A stretch of 64,000 bases of DNA from Streptomyces griseochromogenes (GCF_001542625.1 NZ_CP016279.1:5332001-5396000); one strand, 5' to 3'. Positions 1-8,975 are shown, numbered from the stretch's first letter. A program made the numbers and translations. The notes: a model not told the origin generated them from the letters alone.

Positions 1-2324
1 CCGGTTGGATGGTGGGTGAAGCGGGTGAGCGCGCCGTCAGGGCCGGTGACCGCGATGCGATTACCCCGCTCGTCGAACTCCTGCAGGATCCGGGTGCCGT
101 CCGGGCCCGTCCAGTCGACGGGCAGGTGCAGGTCGTTGTACACGGTGCGGCTGACCGTGCCGTCTGGCGCCGTGGTGGTCACCAGGTCGCCGGCGGTGTC
201 CCACTCCCACCGCGTGGTGCGGCCCAACGGGTCGGTGCGGGACAGCAGATGGTCGCGTCGATCCCATTCCTGGGTGGTTGTCGCGCCGAGCGGGTCGGTC
301 ACCGCGATGACCTGGCCGTGCCGGTTGGCGCGGTAGACGGTGGCGTGGCCCAGCGAGTCTGTATACGTCGCGGTGGTGACACCGTCCGCATCCGGCCCGG
401 CGTACACGATGGTGGAATTGAGGATACCGGCGGTCCCTCGGGTAGCGATCACCCGGCCCTGCGCGTCGTACTCGTACGTGAACGCCGTGTCGTTGGAGTC
501 ACGCCAGCTGGTGATACGGTGCGTGCCGTCGTAGGTCAAGTGCAGCGGGGCATTGACCGCGTTACGTACCTCGGTCAGATCCCCGCTGCTCTCGGCATAG
601 ACGAACGCGCGCAGCGCGACGGGACCGTCATCGCTGAGCGCGTGCAGGGCGGTGACGCGTATCTGGTCGCTGACGGTGTCGGTGGTGACCTGGAGGCGAT
701 AGCCACCGGTGTGCGTGACGGCGAGCGGAGCGTCGTCCTCGCCCCGGTCTATGCCGATGATGTTGCGGTTACGGTCCTGGACCTCTGCCAACCACCAGAT
801 GCCCTCCTCCGCCGCGGCCGGCTCGAAGTGACGGGTCAGCCCGGTGTAAGGATCCTCCACGGTAAGGACGTAAGAGGTGCCGCGCGTGACGTACGTCAGG
901 GGCAGCGGGGTGCCGGCAACAGGAAGAACCCGGTCGCCGGGCACATCGGGACGGCGGGGATAGACCAGAACCGAGCCGTCTTCCCGGTACCACCAGATGC
1001 CGCCCACGTCCCGGTTGTCCACAAGGCGTTCGTCCAGAGTGGACGCCCATGAAGGGCCGAAAGAGCGCCCTGCCTCGTAGCCACTGAGATGAGTACGGCG
1101 CAGCGTCAGCGGCAGTACGCCTGGCAAGTCCACATCGGTCTGAGCCAACATCATCTGGCCGCTGGCCATGTCGATCGGATCGCCACACCATTCCCTGCTG
1201 TTCAGGGCATGGGACTGCTGAGAGAGCTTCGCCGAGTCGATCTTCAAGTCGTGGTCTGGCTTGTGGCCGGATCCGGGGACCGTGCCGTGTTCCGAACCGC
1301 CACCGATGTCAGCCTTGTTGATGTGGATGCCGCGGACTCGGTCCCGGACGTCCATGTCGATGCCCTTGTGCAGCCGAGAGGTGGCCTTCACCCGGTCCGG
1401 CACCGTATCCGTTACATGCTTGGCTATCTTGCCGAGTGCCTTCTCCGAGCCCTTGAGCGCGCCGTGCAGCACGCTGTCGAAGGCCTGCGTGAACGGATCG
1501 CGGCCCTTGCTCCGCCCGAAAGCTCCCTTGGCCCGCGACAGTGGCGAGGAGGCGGCCAGATGCAGTTCGCCGCCGTGCCGCGAGACCTTGCCCGCGCCGT
1601 CTTCGAACTCGATGTGGTCGATATGGGTGACTTTCTGGGCGCCCTCGCCCGCAGCGCCGCCGGAGTCGCCGCCGGCCGAGGCGAGCTTCATCCCCCCATG
1701 GCCGCCATGACCTCCGTGTCCTTCCTTGCCCCCGCTGGCGGGCGGCATGGAGAACGCCCCCTCGGCGAGGTCGAGCACCATGTCCTCGACCATCGCCTCC
1801 AGCTTGGCGTTGATCGGCTCCGTGATCTTTGCCAGAACCTCGTCCACGATCCGGTCCACGGCCTCGTCGATGATTCTCTTGATCACCTGGCGCATTGCCG
1901 CGGTCTCGGCTGCGCCGATGAGCGCGGACAGACCGCCGGTCACGACGGCGAGGCCGGCCGTGATGCCCAATGATCCGGCCATAATGGCTAGTTCCGCCTC
2001 GGCCTTGGTCTTCATGCCGAAGATGATGTCCGCGAGGGCGTCGCAGGCGGTGGCGAACAGACGGGCAAGCTCAGGGAGTTTCTCCAGATGGCTGGCCTTG
2101 ACGTGGCTCCAGTGCTTCTCCATCGTGTCAACGGCCCACCCCTGGGAGGAGGACAGGATCCGGGAGACCGCCTTGTGCGCATCAGCGCCGTGGCCCTCGA
2201 ACTTGTCGGCGAAGTCCCGCATGGCGTCGGCCATTTCACGGTAATCGTCCTCGTCGACGTTGGGGAACTTGATCCCGATGAAGTCCAGGATCTCGTCCAG
2301 CCAGCCCGGGATCGTGTATCCCAT
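1..2324 (-). CDS. Rhs/YD-repeat polymorphic toxin with WXG-like N-terminus (partial, C-terminus off left edge)
   Basis: The frame starting at ATG 2324 is open to the left edge (at least 774 codons). A strong ribosome binding site (GGGGAGGA) lies just upstream. The first 230 residues are helical and lack a signal peptide: an N-terminal segment beginning MGYTIPGWLDEILDFIG, a small hydrophobic patch (MAGSLGITAGLAVVTGG) and a Gly/His-rich linker, as in actinobacterial toxins thought to use a type VII-like route. Around residues 405-430 come LRRTHLSGYEAGRSFG and SWASTLDERLV, the hallmark of the DUF6531 pre-Rhs domain. YD-type repeats follow, for example FDERGNRIAVTGPDGALTRF near the edge. The variable toxin tip and any immunity gene must lie to the left. 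The long open frame on the opposite strand is codon-bias shadow. Confidence 0.88.
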   Translation of the reverse strand, partial: MGYTIPGWLDEILDFIGIKFPNVDEDDYREMADAMRDFADKFEGHGADAHKAVSRILSSSQGWAVDTMEKHWSHVKASHLEKLPELARLFATACDALADIIFGMKTKAEAELAIMAGSLGITAGLAVVTGGLSALIGAAETAAMRQVIKRIIDEAVDRIVDEVLAKITEPINAKLEAMVEDMVLDLAEGAFSMPPASGGKEGHGGHGGHGGMKLASAGGDSGGAAGEGAQKVTHIDHIEFEDGAGKVSRHGGELHLAASSPLSRAKGAFGRSKGRDPFTQAFDSVLHGALKGSEKALGKIAKHVTDTVPDRVKATSRLHKGIDMDVRDRVRGIHINKADIGGGSEHGTVPGSGHKPDHDLKIDSAKLSQQSHALNSREWCGDPIDMASGQMMLAQTDVDLPGVLPLTLRRTHLSGYEAGRSFGPSWASTLDERLVDNRDVGGIWWYREDGSVLVYPRRPDVPGDRVLPVAGTPLPLTYVTRGTSYVLTVEDPYTGLTRHFEPAAAEEGIWWLAEVQDRNRNIIGIDRGEDDAPLAVTHTGGYRLQVTTDTVSDQIRVTALHALSDDGPVALRAFVYAESSGDLTEVRNAVNAPLHLTYDGTHRITSWRDSNDTAFTYEYDAQGRVIATRGTAGILNSTIVYAGPDADGVTTATYTDSLGHATVYRANRHGQVIAVTDPLGATTTQEWDRRDHLLSRTDPLGRTTRWEWDTAGDLVTTTAPDGTVSRTVYNDLHLPVDWTGPDGTRILQEFDERGNRIAVTGPDGALTRFTHHPT

Positions 2325-2722
2325 CCTCGTTCCTCCCCGTTGCTCGCGGAAGCCGCGTTCACGCGTTGCTGCTGAGAACCTTAGTAGGTGTCAGGAACAC
2401 CCGAGCAAGCGCATAACCACGTCATTTGCGTCTGCGCCAGGTGAGCCTCGTCGATTGCCATGCCGAATCTCCAGCGCCGGAGCGCACCGCCAACCGCAGA
2501 CCCACATGAACTGCGCCCTGCCAGGCGCTACCACAAGCGGTCCGTGACTTGGCCAGTCCTGGCCGTCTCCGGCACGGATCCGGCCGCCGACGGCCGGATC
2601 TGGCACCGACCCGACCGAATCGAGGCGCCGGTGACGGCGAGTGGAGAGTGCAGTTCGGCAATACCGCGTGGATGGTCGGACGTGGATGGCAGCGTTTGGG
2701 GACCGCTGTTCGATAGAGAGGC

Positions 2723-3013
2723 ATGACAGTTGTTGTAGGACGCTGGCTGTCGGGGCTGTCCCCGGTAGTTGCATCGTGGCGTGTCGTACCCGGTGTCTGC
2801 GTAGTGGTGCTGCTGGTGTGTGGCTGCTCGTGGCTGGCTGAGCGCACGCGCAGGTCCACGCTGCTGGCGCTGGTGCGTGACGCGCCCCCGGGCACAGTAG
2901 TGGTCCAGCAGCGCAGCAGGGGCGGGCCCGCGATGGAGGTCCGTGTGGGAGCGGCGGTCAGGGGAGGAGGCCGGTGTGACGGATCGACGGATCTCCCGGC
3001 AGACGGCGCATGA
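2723..3013 (+). CDS. Possible small lipoprotein-like ORF (uncertain)
   Basis: A 96-codon frame with a hydrophobic N-terminal segment ending in VVLLVCGCSW, which loosely resembles a lipoprotein signal. It has a weak AGAGAGG just before the ATG. Its last 38 bases overlap the start of the sigma-factor gene in another frame. I recognise no family. The rest of 2325-2975 shows no convincing gene on either strand, so this may be an upstream leader of the sigma operon or simply noncoding. Confidence 0.25.
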   Translation: MTVVVGRWLSGLSPVVASWRVVPGVCVVVLLVCGCSWLAERTRRSTLLALVRDAPPGTVVVQQRSRGGPAMEVRVGAAVRGGGRCDGSTDLPADGA

Positions 3014-3578
3014 GGTGACACAGCTATGGGACTTGGAAGCGGTTCCCCTGCTGCGCTACGCCATGCTGCTGACGGGCGGCGCGCAGCCGGCCGCGGAAGA
3101 CTTGGTGCAGCGAGTGTTCATGGCGGTGGCCCAACAGTGGGACGAACTCGCCGAAGTCAGTCGGTTCGCAACAGTCCGGAAAGTGGAGGCAGGAAGGCAC
3201 CGGGCATGGCTGCGCCGCGTGTGCCGCAACCTGTGGGTCGACGATATCCGCAGGTCGCAGCGGCTGAGCCGGCTGGGCGCCGAACTATTACGGGACTACG
3301 CCTCGCCGCCTCCTGATCCCGCCGACGTCGTCCTGGCCCGTGAGGATCTTCAGCGCTGCTGGAGGACGATCCGCAGCTTTCCCGAGCGGCGCAGACACAT
3401 AGCCATCCTGTACTTCGTCGAGCAACGCTCAACAGCACAGATAGCCCAGATCCTGGGAATCGAGCCCTCGGGGGTACGTAAACACGTCGCCATCGCCCGC
3501 GCGGCGTTGCGCCACGCAGTGATGCCGCACCCGCAGATCACCGAGCCCGCCCGGCCCCGAGGGGAGGAGCAGGCATGA
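2976..3578 (+). CDS. ECF-type RNA polymerase sigma factor
   Basis: A 200-residue protein with two-domain sigma-70 layout. Region 2 is near residues 15-90 (LLRYAMLLTGGAQPAAEDLV ... AWLRRVCRNLWVDDIRR). Region 4 is near 125-185 (PERRRHIAILYFVEQ, then a helix-turn-helix STAQIAQILGIEPSGVRKHV). GTG 2976 was chosen because GGGGAGGAGG ends 5 bases before it; an in-frame ATG at 2943 has no site. The stop overlaps the ATG of the next gene (ATGA), so the two are translationally coupled. The coupled partner is not a recognisable zinc-binding anti-sigma factor. Family identification is firm; the regulon is unknown. Confidence 0.88.
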   Translation: MTDRRISRQTAHEVTQLWDLEAVPLLRYAMLLTGGAQPAAEDLVQRVFMAVAQQWDELAEVSRFATVRKVEAGRHRAWLRRVCRNLWVDDIRRSQRLSRLGAELLRDYASPPPDPADVVLAREDLQRCWRTIRSFPERRRHIAILYFVEQRSTAQIAQILGIEPSGVRKHVAIARAALRHAVMPHPQITEPARPRGEEQA

Positions 3579-4186
3579 CAGACGGCACGCAGGACCGCAG
3601 CAACGACGGCAGGATGGAACATTTGCTGCAGGACACCGAGAGCAGCATCGACATCAACCTCACGAGCCTCACCCGACGCAAGCAGGAGCTCCAGGAATGG
3701 ATGGAAGGAACTGAGCACACCGACCGATGCGAGGACGGTCACCGGCCCGCCCGCCAGGACGACGGCTTTGATGCACGTCCTCGCTTCGTCGCCTGGGCCC
3801 CCGATCTCGAGCTGAAGCCGCCCCGACCGTCACACACCCTCGACGACTATGCAAGAACTCGACTGCATCTCGCGGTCGGGGACCACGCACACGCGGCCCA
3901 CCCAGCGAGTACCTCCTGGCGGCCTAGTACCTGCCGTGACGAGTCGGCCGAGGCCGCGCTGAGCGCTGTGAGCGAACTACGCGCCGTCCTCACGCTGATC
4001 AGACCCGGCTCACCCGCAAAGCTACTGCAGACGCTGCTCGCCGACGTCGAAGACCAGATCACCCGCACCGGACAGATCTCCGCCGGGCTCTGCGAGCGGC
4101 TGCGCACCGTGCTCACCGAGACACCGCTGGGCTCTGGACTGGATGTACCTGCCAGCGCCGTAGCCCGTCTCCTCGGAGACGGATGA
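3575..4186 (+). CDS. Hypothetical protein translationally coupled to sigma factor
   Basis: A 203-residue soluble protein whose ATG overlaps the sigma-factor stop. The N-terminus is acidic and helical (LLQDTESSIDINLTSLTRRK), the middle is low in structure, and the C-terminal 90 residues are Leu/Ala-rich helices (ALSAVSELRAVLTLIRPG; LLQTLLADVEDQITRTGQIS). No membrane segment or zinc-binding HxxxCxxC is seen. Position suggests a regulator of, or cofactor for, the sigma factor, by inference only. The window holds a second sigma/hypothetical couplet with the same overlap at 35375-36609. Confidence 0.7.
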   Translation: MTDGTQDRSNDGRMEHLLQDTESSIDINLTSLTRRKQELQEWMEGTEHTDRCEDGHRPARQDDGFDARPRFVAWAPDLELKPPRPSHTLDDYARTRLHLAVGDHAHAAHPASTSWRPSTCRDESAEAALSAVSELRAVLTLIRPGSPAKLLQTLLADVEDQITRTGQISAGLCERLRTVLTETPLGSGLDVPASAVARLLGDG

Positions 4187-4276
4187 ACAGGATGTCAGGG
4201 CATGGGTATCTCCGTGTCCACACGCTCGGATGGAGCCGCCCGCCACTCCTTGCCGCGCGCTCCTCCACCAGATGCG

Positions 4277-4306
4277 CTAGTTGTTGCTGGCCATGACGTT
4301 GGTGAC
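4277..4306. repeat. Left terminal inverted repeat plus CTAG target copy
   Basis: CTAG at 4277-4280, one spacer base, then TGTTGC and on to GACGTTGGTGAC. It pairs with 6704-6733, with 3 mismatches in 30. It encodes the last residues of the transposase; the TAG stop is read from the CTAG target copy. Confidence 0.8.
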
Positions 4307-5287
4307 GCCCGTGCGGAGGCGTGAGGCTGGAGGACGGTTTCCGGTGGTGGTGTGGGGCCGGTGGTAGTTGTAGTGGACGTTCCAGACTGTGATCGTTCGG
4401 GCTCGCTCTGCTTCAGAGGTCCAGTTACGGGCGTAGAGCAGCTCTTCGGCGAGGATGCGCTGGTAGCGCTCGACCTTGCCGTTGTGCCGGGGTGTGTAGG
4501 GTCTGGTCCGCTGGTGGCGGGAGGCCCATGGGGCCAAGGTGCGCGCGAAGGCTGCGGCGCGGTAGTTGGCGCCGTTGTCGGTGACCACGCGAACGTCCCT
4601 GTGGATGCCGTGGGCGGCGAGGAACGCGCGGGCGCGGCTCAAGAACGCCACGGTGGTGGCGGCCTTCTCGTCGGGAAGGGGCTCGGTATAGGCCAGGCGG
4701 GAGAACCCGTCGACAGCGGAGTGCAGGTAGATGTACCCGCCCTTGTCGCCGGCGGTCTTCGCGCGCTGGGCTGCCTTGGCCTGCTCGGATCCGCGTCCGT
4801 GTGCCCGCCACCCGCCGCCTTCGGGGATGCGTCCGACCTTCTTCACGTCGAGGTGGACCATGTGGCCTGGGTAGCGAGCCACGATCCGTTTCGGCGGGCG
4901 CCGGTTGGCGGAGCCGTCGGGATTGAGGAACCGGCGGTGGTTGATGCCCAGACGTGCCAGCCACCGGCCCACGGTATGTTCGCTGATCCGCACGCCCTGG
5001 TCCGCGAGTTCGAACGCGATCCTGCGCGCTGACCACTTGTTGTCCCGCCGCAGCCGTTCGATCCGTTCGACGACGTCGGGCGGGGTCTGAGTCGGTGAGG
5101 AGTGCGGAACGCTGGAACGGTCTCGCAGCCCGGCTTCGCCGTACTGGTCGTAGCGGTTCTTCCATTTGGACAGGCGGGCGCGGGAGACGCCGGCCTCGGT
5201 GGCGACGTGGGCGATCGGACGGGTGTGGCATCGTTCGATGAGCCTTCGGTGTCCCTCGATGTTCAAGGGTGCGTTCGTATGCGTCAC
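4277..5287 (-). CDS. IS481-family DDE transposase
   Basis: A 336-residue transposase. The N-terminal helix-turn-helix is at residues 1-110 (HVATEAGVSRARLSKWKNRY). The rve integrase core has DDE residues in GHMVHLDVKKVG (first Asp), VVTDNGANY (second Asp) and RHNGKVERYQRILAEE (Glu). The C-terminal YNYHRPH motif is typical of the family. GTG 5287 was chosen because it gives the usual start VTHTNAPLN and overlaps the cmx stop (GTGA), implying translational coupling to cmx. The stop codon is supplied by the CTAG insertion target. The gene is intact. Confidence 0.93.
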   Translation of the reverse strand: MTHTNAPLNIEGHRRLIERCHTRPIAHVATEAGVSRARLSKWKNRYDQYGEAGLRDRSSVPHSSPTQTPPDVVERIERLRRDNKWSARRIAFELADQGVRISEHTVGRWLARLGINHRRFLNPDGSANRRPPKRIVARYPGHMVHLDVKKVGRIPEGGGWRAHGRGSEQAKAAQRAKTAGDKGGYIYLHSAVDGFSRLAYTEPLPDEKAATTVAFLSRARAFLAAHGIHRDVRVVTDNGANYRAAAFARTLAPWASRHQRTRPYTPRHNGKVERYQRILAEELLYARNWTSEAERARTITVWNVHYNYHRPHTTTGNRPPASRLRTGVTNVMASNN

Positions 5288-6728
5288 TGGAGCACCTCGG
5301 TGCTTCGGCCAGCCGCGATCGCCGTGCGGAGGGGGAATGCGATGAGCAGCGCAATGGCGATCAGGAATCCGCTCGACCACAGCGGCCCGAGGTTCTCGGC
5401 TCCGGTGTTGAGGGTGGTCGCGGCGATGAGGGGGCCGACGGCGGCGCCGACGTTGAGCGCCGCGGTCGCATACGAACCGGCCATGGTGGGGGCTTCCGCG
5501 GCCTCGTAAAGGACCCGCGTGATCAGGGTGCTGCCCAGCGCGAACGACAGAGCACCCTGGACGAACACGAGGGCAAGCAGAGCAACTGGCTCATCGGCCA
5601 GCAGGGCCAGGGCCGACCAGCCGATCAGCAGCAGCGGACCACCGACCGCGATGACCGGGCCGGGGTTCTGGTCGGACAAGCGACCGGCGACGGTGACTCC
5701 GACGAAGGAACCGATGCCGAAGAGGACCAGGGCGACAGAGACCCACAGCTCACTCAGCCCGGCGGTGCCGGTCACGACGGGGGCGAGGAAAGTGAAGCTG
5801 GCGAAGGTGGCCGCATTCACCAGCGCGCCCAGCAACATCACGAGGATCAACCGTGGCCTTGCCAGCTGGGCGAGCTCCGCTCGCAAGGCCGGCCCGCCAG
5901 TCGCCTGTTCCTTCACACGTCCTGCTGGGATGCCCTTCAGGATGCCGAGAGCTGCCGGCAGACAGAGAGCGGCAACAGCCCAGAATGTGGCCCGCCATCC
6001 GAGAAGGGCGCCGAGTACCGAGCCACCAGGGACACCGGCGATCGTGGCCGCCGTCGTGCCTGACAGCAGCACGGCCAGCGCACGTCCCTTCTTGTGGGGC
6101 GAGACCAACGTGGCGGCAGCCGTCAGAGCGACAGCGAGGAACCCTGCGTTCGCGAGCGCGGCAATGACCCGGGTAGCGAACAGGACCGGGAAGCTCGTGG
6201 TGATGGCGCCCACGGCGTGAGCTGCTGCGAAAGCGAGGATGAACCCGAGCAGGCTGGAGCGCCTGGGCCAGCTGCGGGCAAGTGCGGCGACAAGGGGGGC
6301 GCCGACGATCATGCCGATCGCGAAGGCCGAGGTGAGCACGCCTGTTGTCCCGACGGTGACGTCGAGATCCGAGGCGATGTCCGGCAAGAGGCCGGCGAGC
6401 ATGAACTCCGAGGTGCCCATGGCGAAGACCGCCAGGGCAAGCAGGTACAGCGGAAGAGGCATCGAGTGGCTCCGAGGCGAGGAGAAGCACGAGAAGGTCA
6501 TCTCGTCACCGCGGCCAGCCCCTAAGGGCGCATCCGTCCGACCGCAGAACGCGGCGCGACGGCAGGGCTATGAGCTCAGTGGTTCAGGGGGCTGACGGCG
6601 TGACCGAAAGCCCCCGTCTTGTCTGACTCAGGACTCGACATGGTCCGCACGCTACCCGACCGATGCCCGTCGAAGCATCTTGGTTTCACCGACATCGGCT
6701 TGTGTCACCAACGTCATGTCCCGCAACA
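4282..6728. mobile_element. cmx-carrying IS481-type transposon, about 2.45 kb
   Basis: The unit holds the chloramphenicol exporter and its transposase between inverted ends. Bases 4277-4306 and the reverse complement of 6704-6733 match at 27 of 30 positions. Each end begins TGTTGC inside a CTAG tetranucleotide (gCTAGt on the left, gCTAGg on the right). IS481 elements are known to favour CTAG targets and to duplicate about 4-6 bp, so this fits one insertion event. Cmx next to a transposase is known from actinobacterial mobile elements. It may still be functional: both genes are intact. Confidence 0.8.
5284..6462 (-). CDS. cmx: Chloramphenicol efflux MFS transporter
   Basis: A 392-residue, 12-helix major-facilitator exporter. 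It begins MPLPLYLLALAVFAMGTSEF and carries MFS signatures (LGFILAFAAAHAVGAITTSF; VAGVPGG-like antiporter motif as TIAGVPGGSVLGALLGWRA). The sequence closely follows the Cmx/CmlR family of Streptomyces and corynebacteria, which confers chloramphenicol resistance. ATG 6462 gives the family N-terminus, with GGAG 8 bases upstream; an in-frame ATG at 6501 would add 13 residues. It lies inside the transposon described above, upstream of and overlapping the transposase. Substrate assignment is by family only. Confidence 0.9.
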   Translation of the reverse strand: MPLPLYLLALAVFAMGTSEFMLAGLLPDIASDLDVTVGTTGVLTSAFAIGMIVGAPLVAALARSWPRRSSLLGFILAFAAAHAVGAITTSFPVLFATRVIAALANAGFLAVALTAAATLVSPHKKGRALAVLLSGTTAATIAGVPGGSVLGALLGWRATFWAVAALCLPAALGILKGIPAGRVKEQATGGPALRAELAQLARPRLILVMLLGALVNAATFASFTFLAPVVTGTAGLSELWVSVALVLFGIGSFVGVTVAGRLSDQNPGPVIAVGGPLLLIGWSALALLADEPVALLALVFVQGALSFALGSTLITRVLYEAAEAPTMAGSYATAALNVGAAVGPLIAATTLNTGAENLGPLWSSGFLIAIALLIAFPLRTAIAAGRSTEVLQ

Positions 6729-6733
6729 GCTAG
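6704..6733. repeat. Right terminal inverted repeat plus CTAG target copy
   Basis: Inverted copy of 4277-4306. Read on the plus strand it spells VTNVMSRNS and stop, the same C-terminal peptide type as the transposase (VTNVMASNN), because the end sequence doubles as coding sequence at the other end. It lies about 240 bp upstream of cmx. Confidence 0.8.
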
Positions 6734-6930
6734 GCGTGTTGGTGTCGCGGGTGGCTTCATTCGGGTGTTGCGCGGTACTCTCCGCCAGTTTGGGTGTGGT
6801 ACGCGCACGCTGAGTGACTCGGTGATACCCGGGACCACTGCAGGTCCTGAGTCAGAACGGCGGGCTTCGAAGTAGCCGCCCGCACAGTGTTCGACGGCCC
6901 GTCGGGCATGGAGTTCACGGGCTGGACTGG

Positions 6931-7198
6931 CTATTCGACGGCCGGTTCCTCCTGGGCGTGCTGTACGGCCGTCTTCACGGCCGGCTCTACCTCGTACCGG
7001 CCGGTCTCGGTCGCCGCGGCGTGCGCGGTCTGGCCGCCTGGGCTCTCTCGGATGCCTTGCGCCAGCGGCGCCACTGGGCGTCGTAGTCGTCACCGGTGAG
7101 GCTGGCGCGAGCTCCGTGCGTTCTTCTTCGGCGGATCGTTCCAGCTTGATCGGCTCATCGGGGATCTGGGCTACGGGCGTGGATCCCAAGTGGCGCAT
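6931..7198 (-). pseudogene. Frameshifted small conserved gene
   Basis: The minus strand encodes a protein-like string broken into three frames. It starts MRHLGSTPVAQIPDEPIKLE (ATG 7198), continues GDDYDAQWRRWRKASERAQ in a second frame, and ends QTAHAAATETGRYEVE ... AQEEPAVE plus stop (6931) in a third. Each piece has normal high-GC codon use, so the original was about 85-90 residues and has two indels. The function is not recognised. Bases 6734-6930 and 7199-7323 hold nothing else convincing. Confidence 0.5.
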
Positions 7199-7323
7199 GG
7201 GGCGTGCTGACGATCTGACTTACCGCCCGATCGGGTAGAGCCGCGACCGGTTCCCGGGCGGGTTGCTTGCGGGAGTCGCTACGAAGATCACGACCTGCCG
7301 TGATCTTCGAGAGGATCCTGCTC

Positions 7324-8001
7324 GTGCACTTCGCCCGCACCGCTGCCGCGGCTGCCGTGTTCGCCGCTCTCCTCATCCCGACGACCGCCAATGCCGCTCC
7401 CAGCTCGGCTGCTGCCGCGCCCGGCGACACCGTGACCCTGCCCGTCCGTGACGCCCTCGCCGGCCTGCCCGTCCAGGCCGAGGACCGCACCGGATACGAG
7501 CGCACCAAGTTCAAGCACTGGATCGACGCTGACAAGGACGGCTGCACCACCCGCGCCGAGGTCCTCAAGGCCGAAGCGGTCATCGCCCCGGTGCAGGGTG
7601 CGAAGTGCGCGCTGACTGGTGGCGAGTGGTACTCACCGTACGACGACCGCTACATCCAAGGGCCCAGGGGCTTGGACATCGACCACCTGGTCCCGCTGGC
7701 GGAGGCCTGGGACTCCGGCGCCTACGCGTGGACGGCGAAAGAACGGGAGGCCTACGCCAACGACCTAGGTGACGACCGGGCGCTGATCGCAGTGTCGGCG
7801 GCCAGCAACCGGTCCAAGGCGGACCAGGACCCCAGCACGTGGCTTCCCCCGGCCGCCGGCTACCGCTGCCAGTACGTCACCGACTGGGTCGCGGACAAGA
7901 TCCGCTGGGGCCTGAGCATCGACCCCGCGGAGCGGGCCGCCCTCGCGGACGTGCTCGACGGCTGCCCCGACGTTCCCATCACTGTCACCCAGGCCCGCTG
8001 A
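7324..8001 (+). CDS. Secreted HNH endonuclease family protein
   Basis: A 225-residue exported protein. The signal peptide covers residues 1-25 (HFARTAAAAAVFAALLIPTT, Ala-X-Ala type cleavage near TANA). The mature part matches the GmrSD/DUF1524-like HNH family common in Streptomyces secretomes: YSPYDDRYIQGPRGLDIDHL with the DIDHLVPLAEAWDSGA catalytic segment (Asp-His), and DDRALIAVSAASNRSKADQD for the second metal-binding segment. GTG 7324 was preferred because GAGAGGA lies 8 bases upstream and it starts the signal peptide cleanly; GTG 7300 is possible. Likely an extracellular nuclease used for nutrient scavenging or competition. Confidence 0.85.
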   Translation: MHFARTAAAAAVFAALLIPTTANAAPSSAAAAPGDTVTLPVRDALAGLPVQAEDRTGYERTKFKHWIDADKDGCTTRAEVLKAEAVIAPVQGAKCALTGGEWYSPYDDRYIQGPRGLDIDHLVPLAEAWDSGAYAWTAKEREAYANDLGDDRALIAVSAASNRSKADQDPSTWLPPAAGYRCQYVTDWVADKIRWGLSIDPAERAALADVLDGCPDVPITVTQAR

Positions 8002-8163
8002 CCGCCCTTCCAGTCCGCCCGCGCCCTGGCGCGCTTCGAGCGCGCCAAGGGTCAACTCTCCTTCGGCACCTGGCCGGCCAGGCCGCGGTCAGGAGACAGC
8101 ACAGGGCTCTGCCGTGACGGCCCGGCCTGCCCGTAGTGCCGGTGACCACGCGGTGAAGGAGCC

Positions 8164-8810
8164 GTGGGGGAGTTGTCGGACCTTGTCAACGCGCATAGCG
8201 CATGGTGTCACGGCTGCGGGTTTCTGTTCCTGACAGGTTTCTGTGCCGCTCCGGTCCTCGCGGAGCCGCCCGCGCCTCCGTCGACTGTTACCGCCCGCAG
8301 CGCGCTGGCCGCCCTCACGGTGGCCGCCCCGCATTCGATGAACGGCTATGCCCGGGACAAGTTCGATATCTGGTCCACGCAGCCGGACGGCTGTACCACC
8401 CGCCAGGACGTGTTGGCCCGGGACGGCAAGGACGTGCAGGACAAGCCCGACCACTGCCAGCCCGCCTCCGGCTCCTGGTACTCGGCTTACGACGACGTCA
8501 CGGTCACCGACGTCGCGAAGGCCACTATCGATCACATGGTCCCCTTGGCCGAGGCCTGGCGCTCAGGGGCCGACACCTGGACGGCGGACCAGCGCAATGC
8601 TTCCGGTAACGACCTGAAAGACCCGTAGCTGCTGATCGCCTCGGAGTCGGTGAACTCCTCGAAGTCGGACAGACGGCCGGCCGACTGGGGGCCCACCAAC
8701 CGCGCCTTCTGGTGCACCTACGCCAAGGACTCCACGCACATCAAGTCGTGACCACCACGGACAACGAGAAGACGGCACTGTCGTCCATGCTCGACACCTG
8801 CACCAATTGA
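8164..8810 (+). pseudogene. Second secreted HNH endonuclease, broken
   Basis: A paralogue of the preceding gene, again with an exported N-terminus and the HNH core (YARDKFDIW ... GCTTRQDVLARDG ... TIDHMVPLAEAWRSGADTW). The frame is interrupted by TAG at 8626-8628 exactly where the intact copy reads DDRALIAV. Sequence beyond it still reads LLIASESVNSSKSDRRPADW. A second lesion, a frameshift after about 8745, must be crossed to reach VTTTDNEKTALSSMLDTCTN and its TGA at 8808. The truncated product would lack the second half of the nuclease fold. Confidence 0.72.
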
Positions 8811-8878
8811 TCGCGCCCCCAATCGAGCCAGGGCCCTCGGGCGCGATGGTTCTCGAGGTTGTCCGGGGCCTTCCATGA

Positions 8879-8975
<97 letters not shown>

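Noticed and set aside
1089..1973. 294-codon plus-strand frame
   Set aside because: Opposite the DUF6531/YD-repeat gene, which reads through without stops and has known motifs.
5269..6063. Plus-strand 264-codon hydrophilic frame
   Set aside because: Antisense to the cmx exporter; very hydrophilic composition mirrors the membrane-protein codons.
4277..6733. Composite transposon with two IS481 copies flanking cmx
   Set aside because: Only 30 bases of transposase-like sequence exist on the right; they are explained as the element's terminal inverted repeat.
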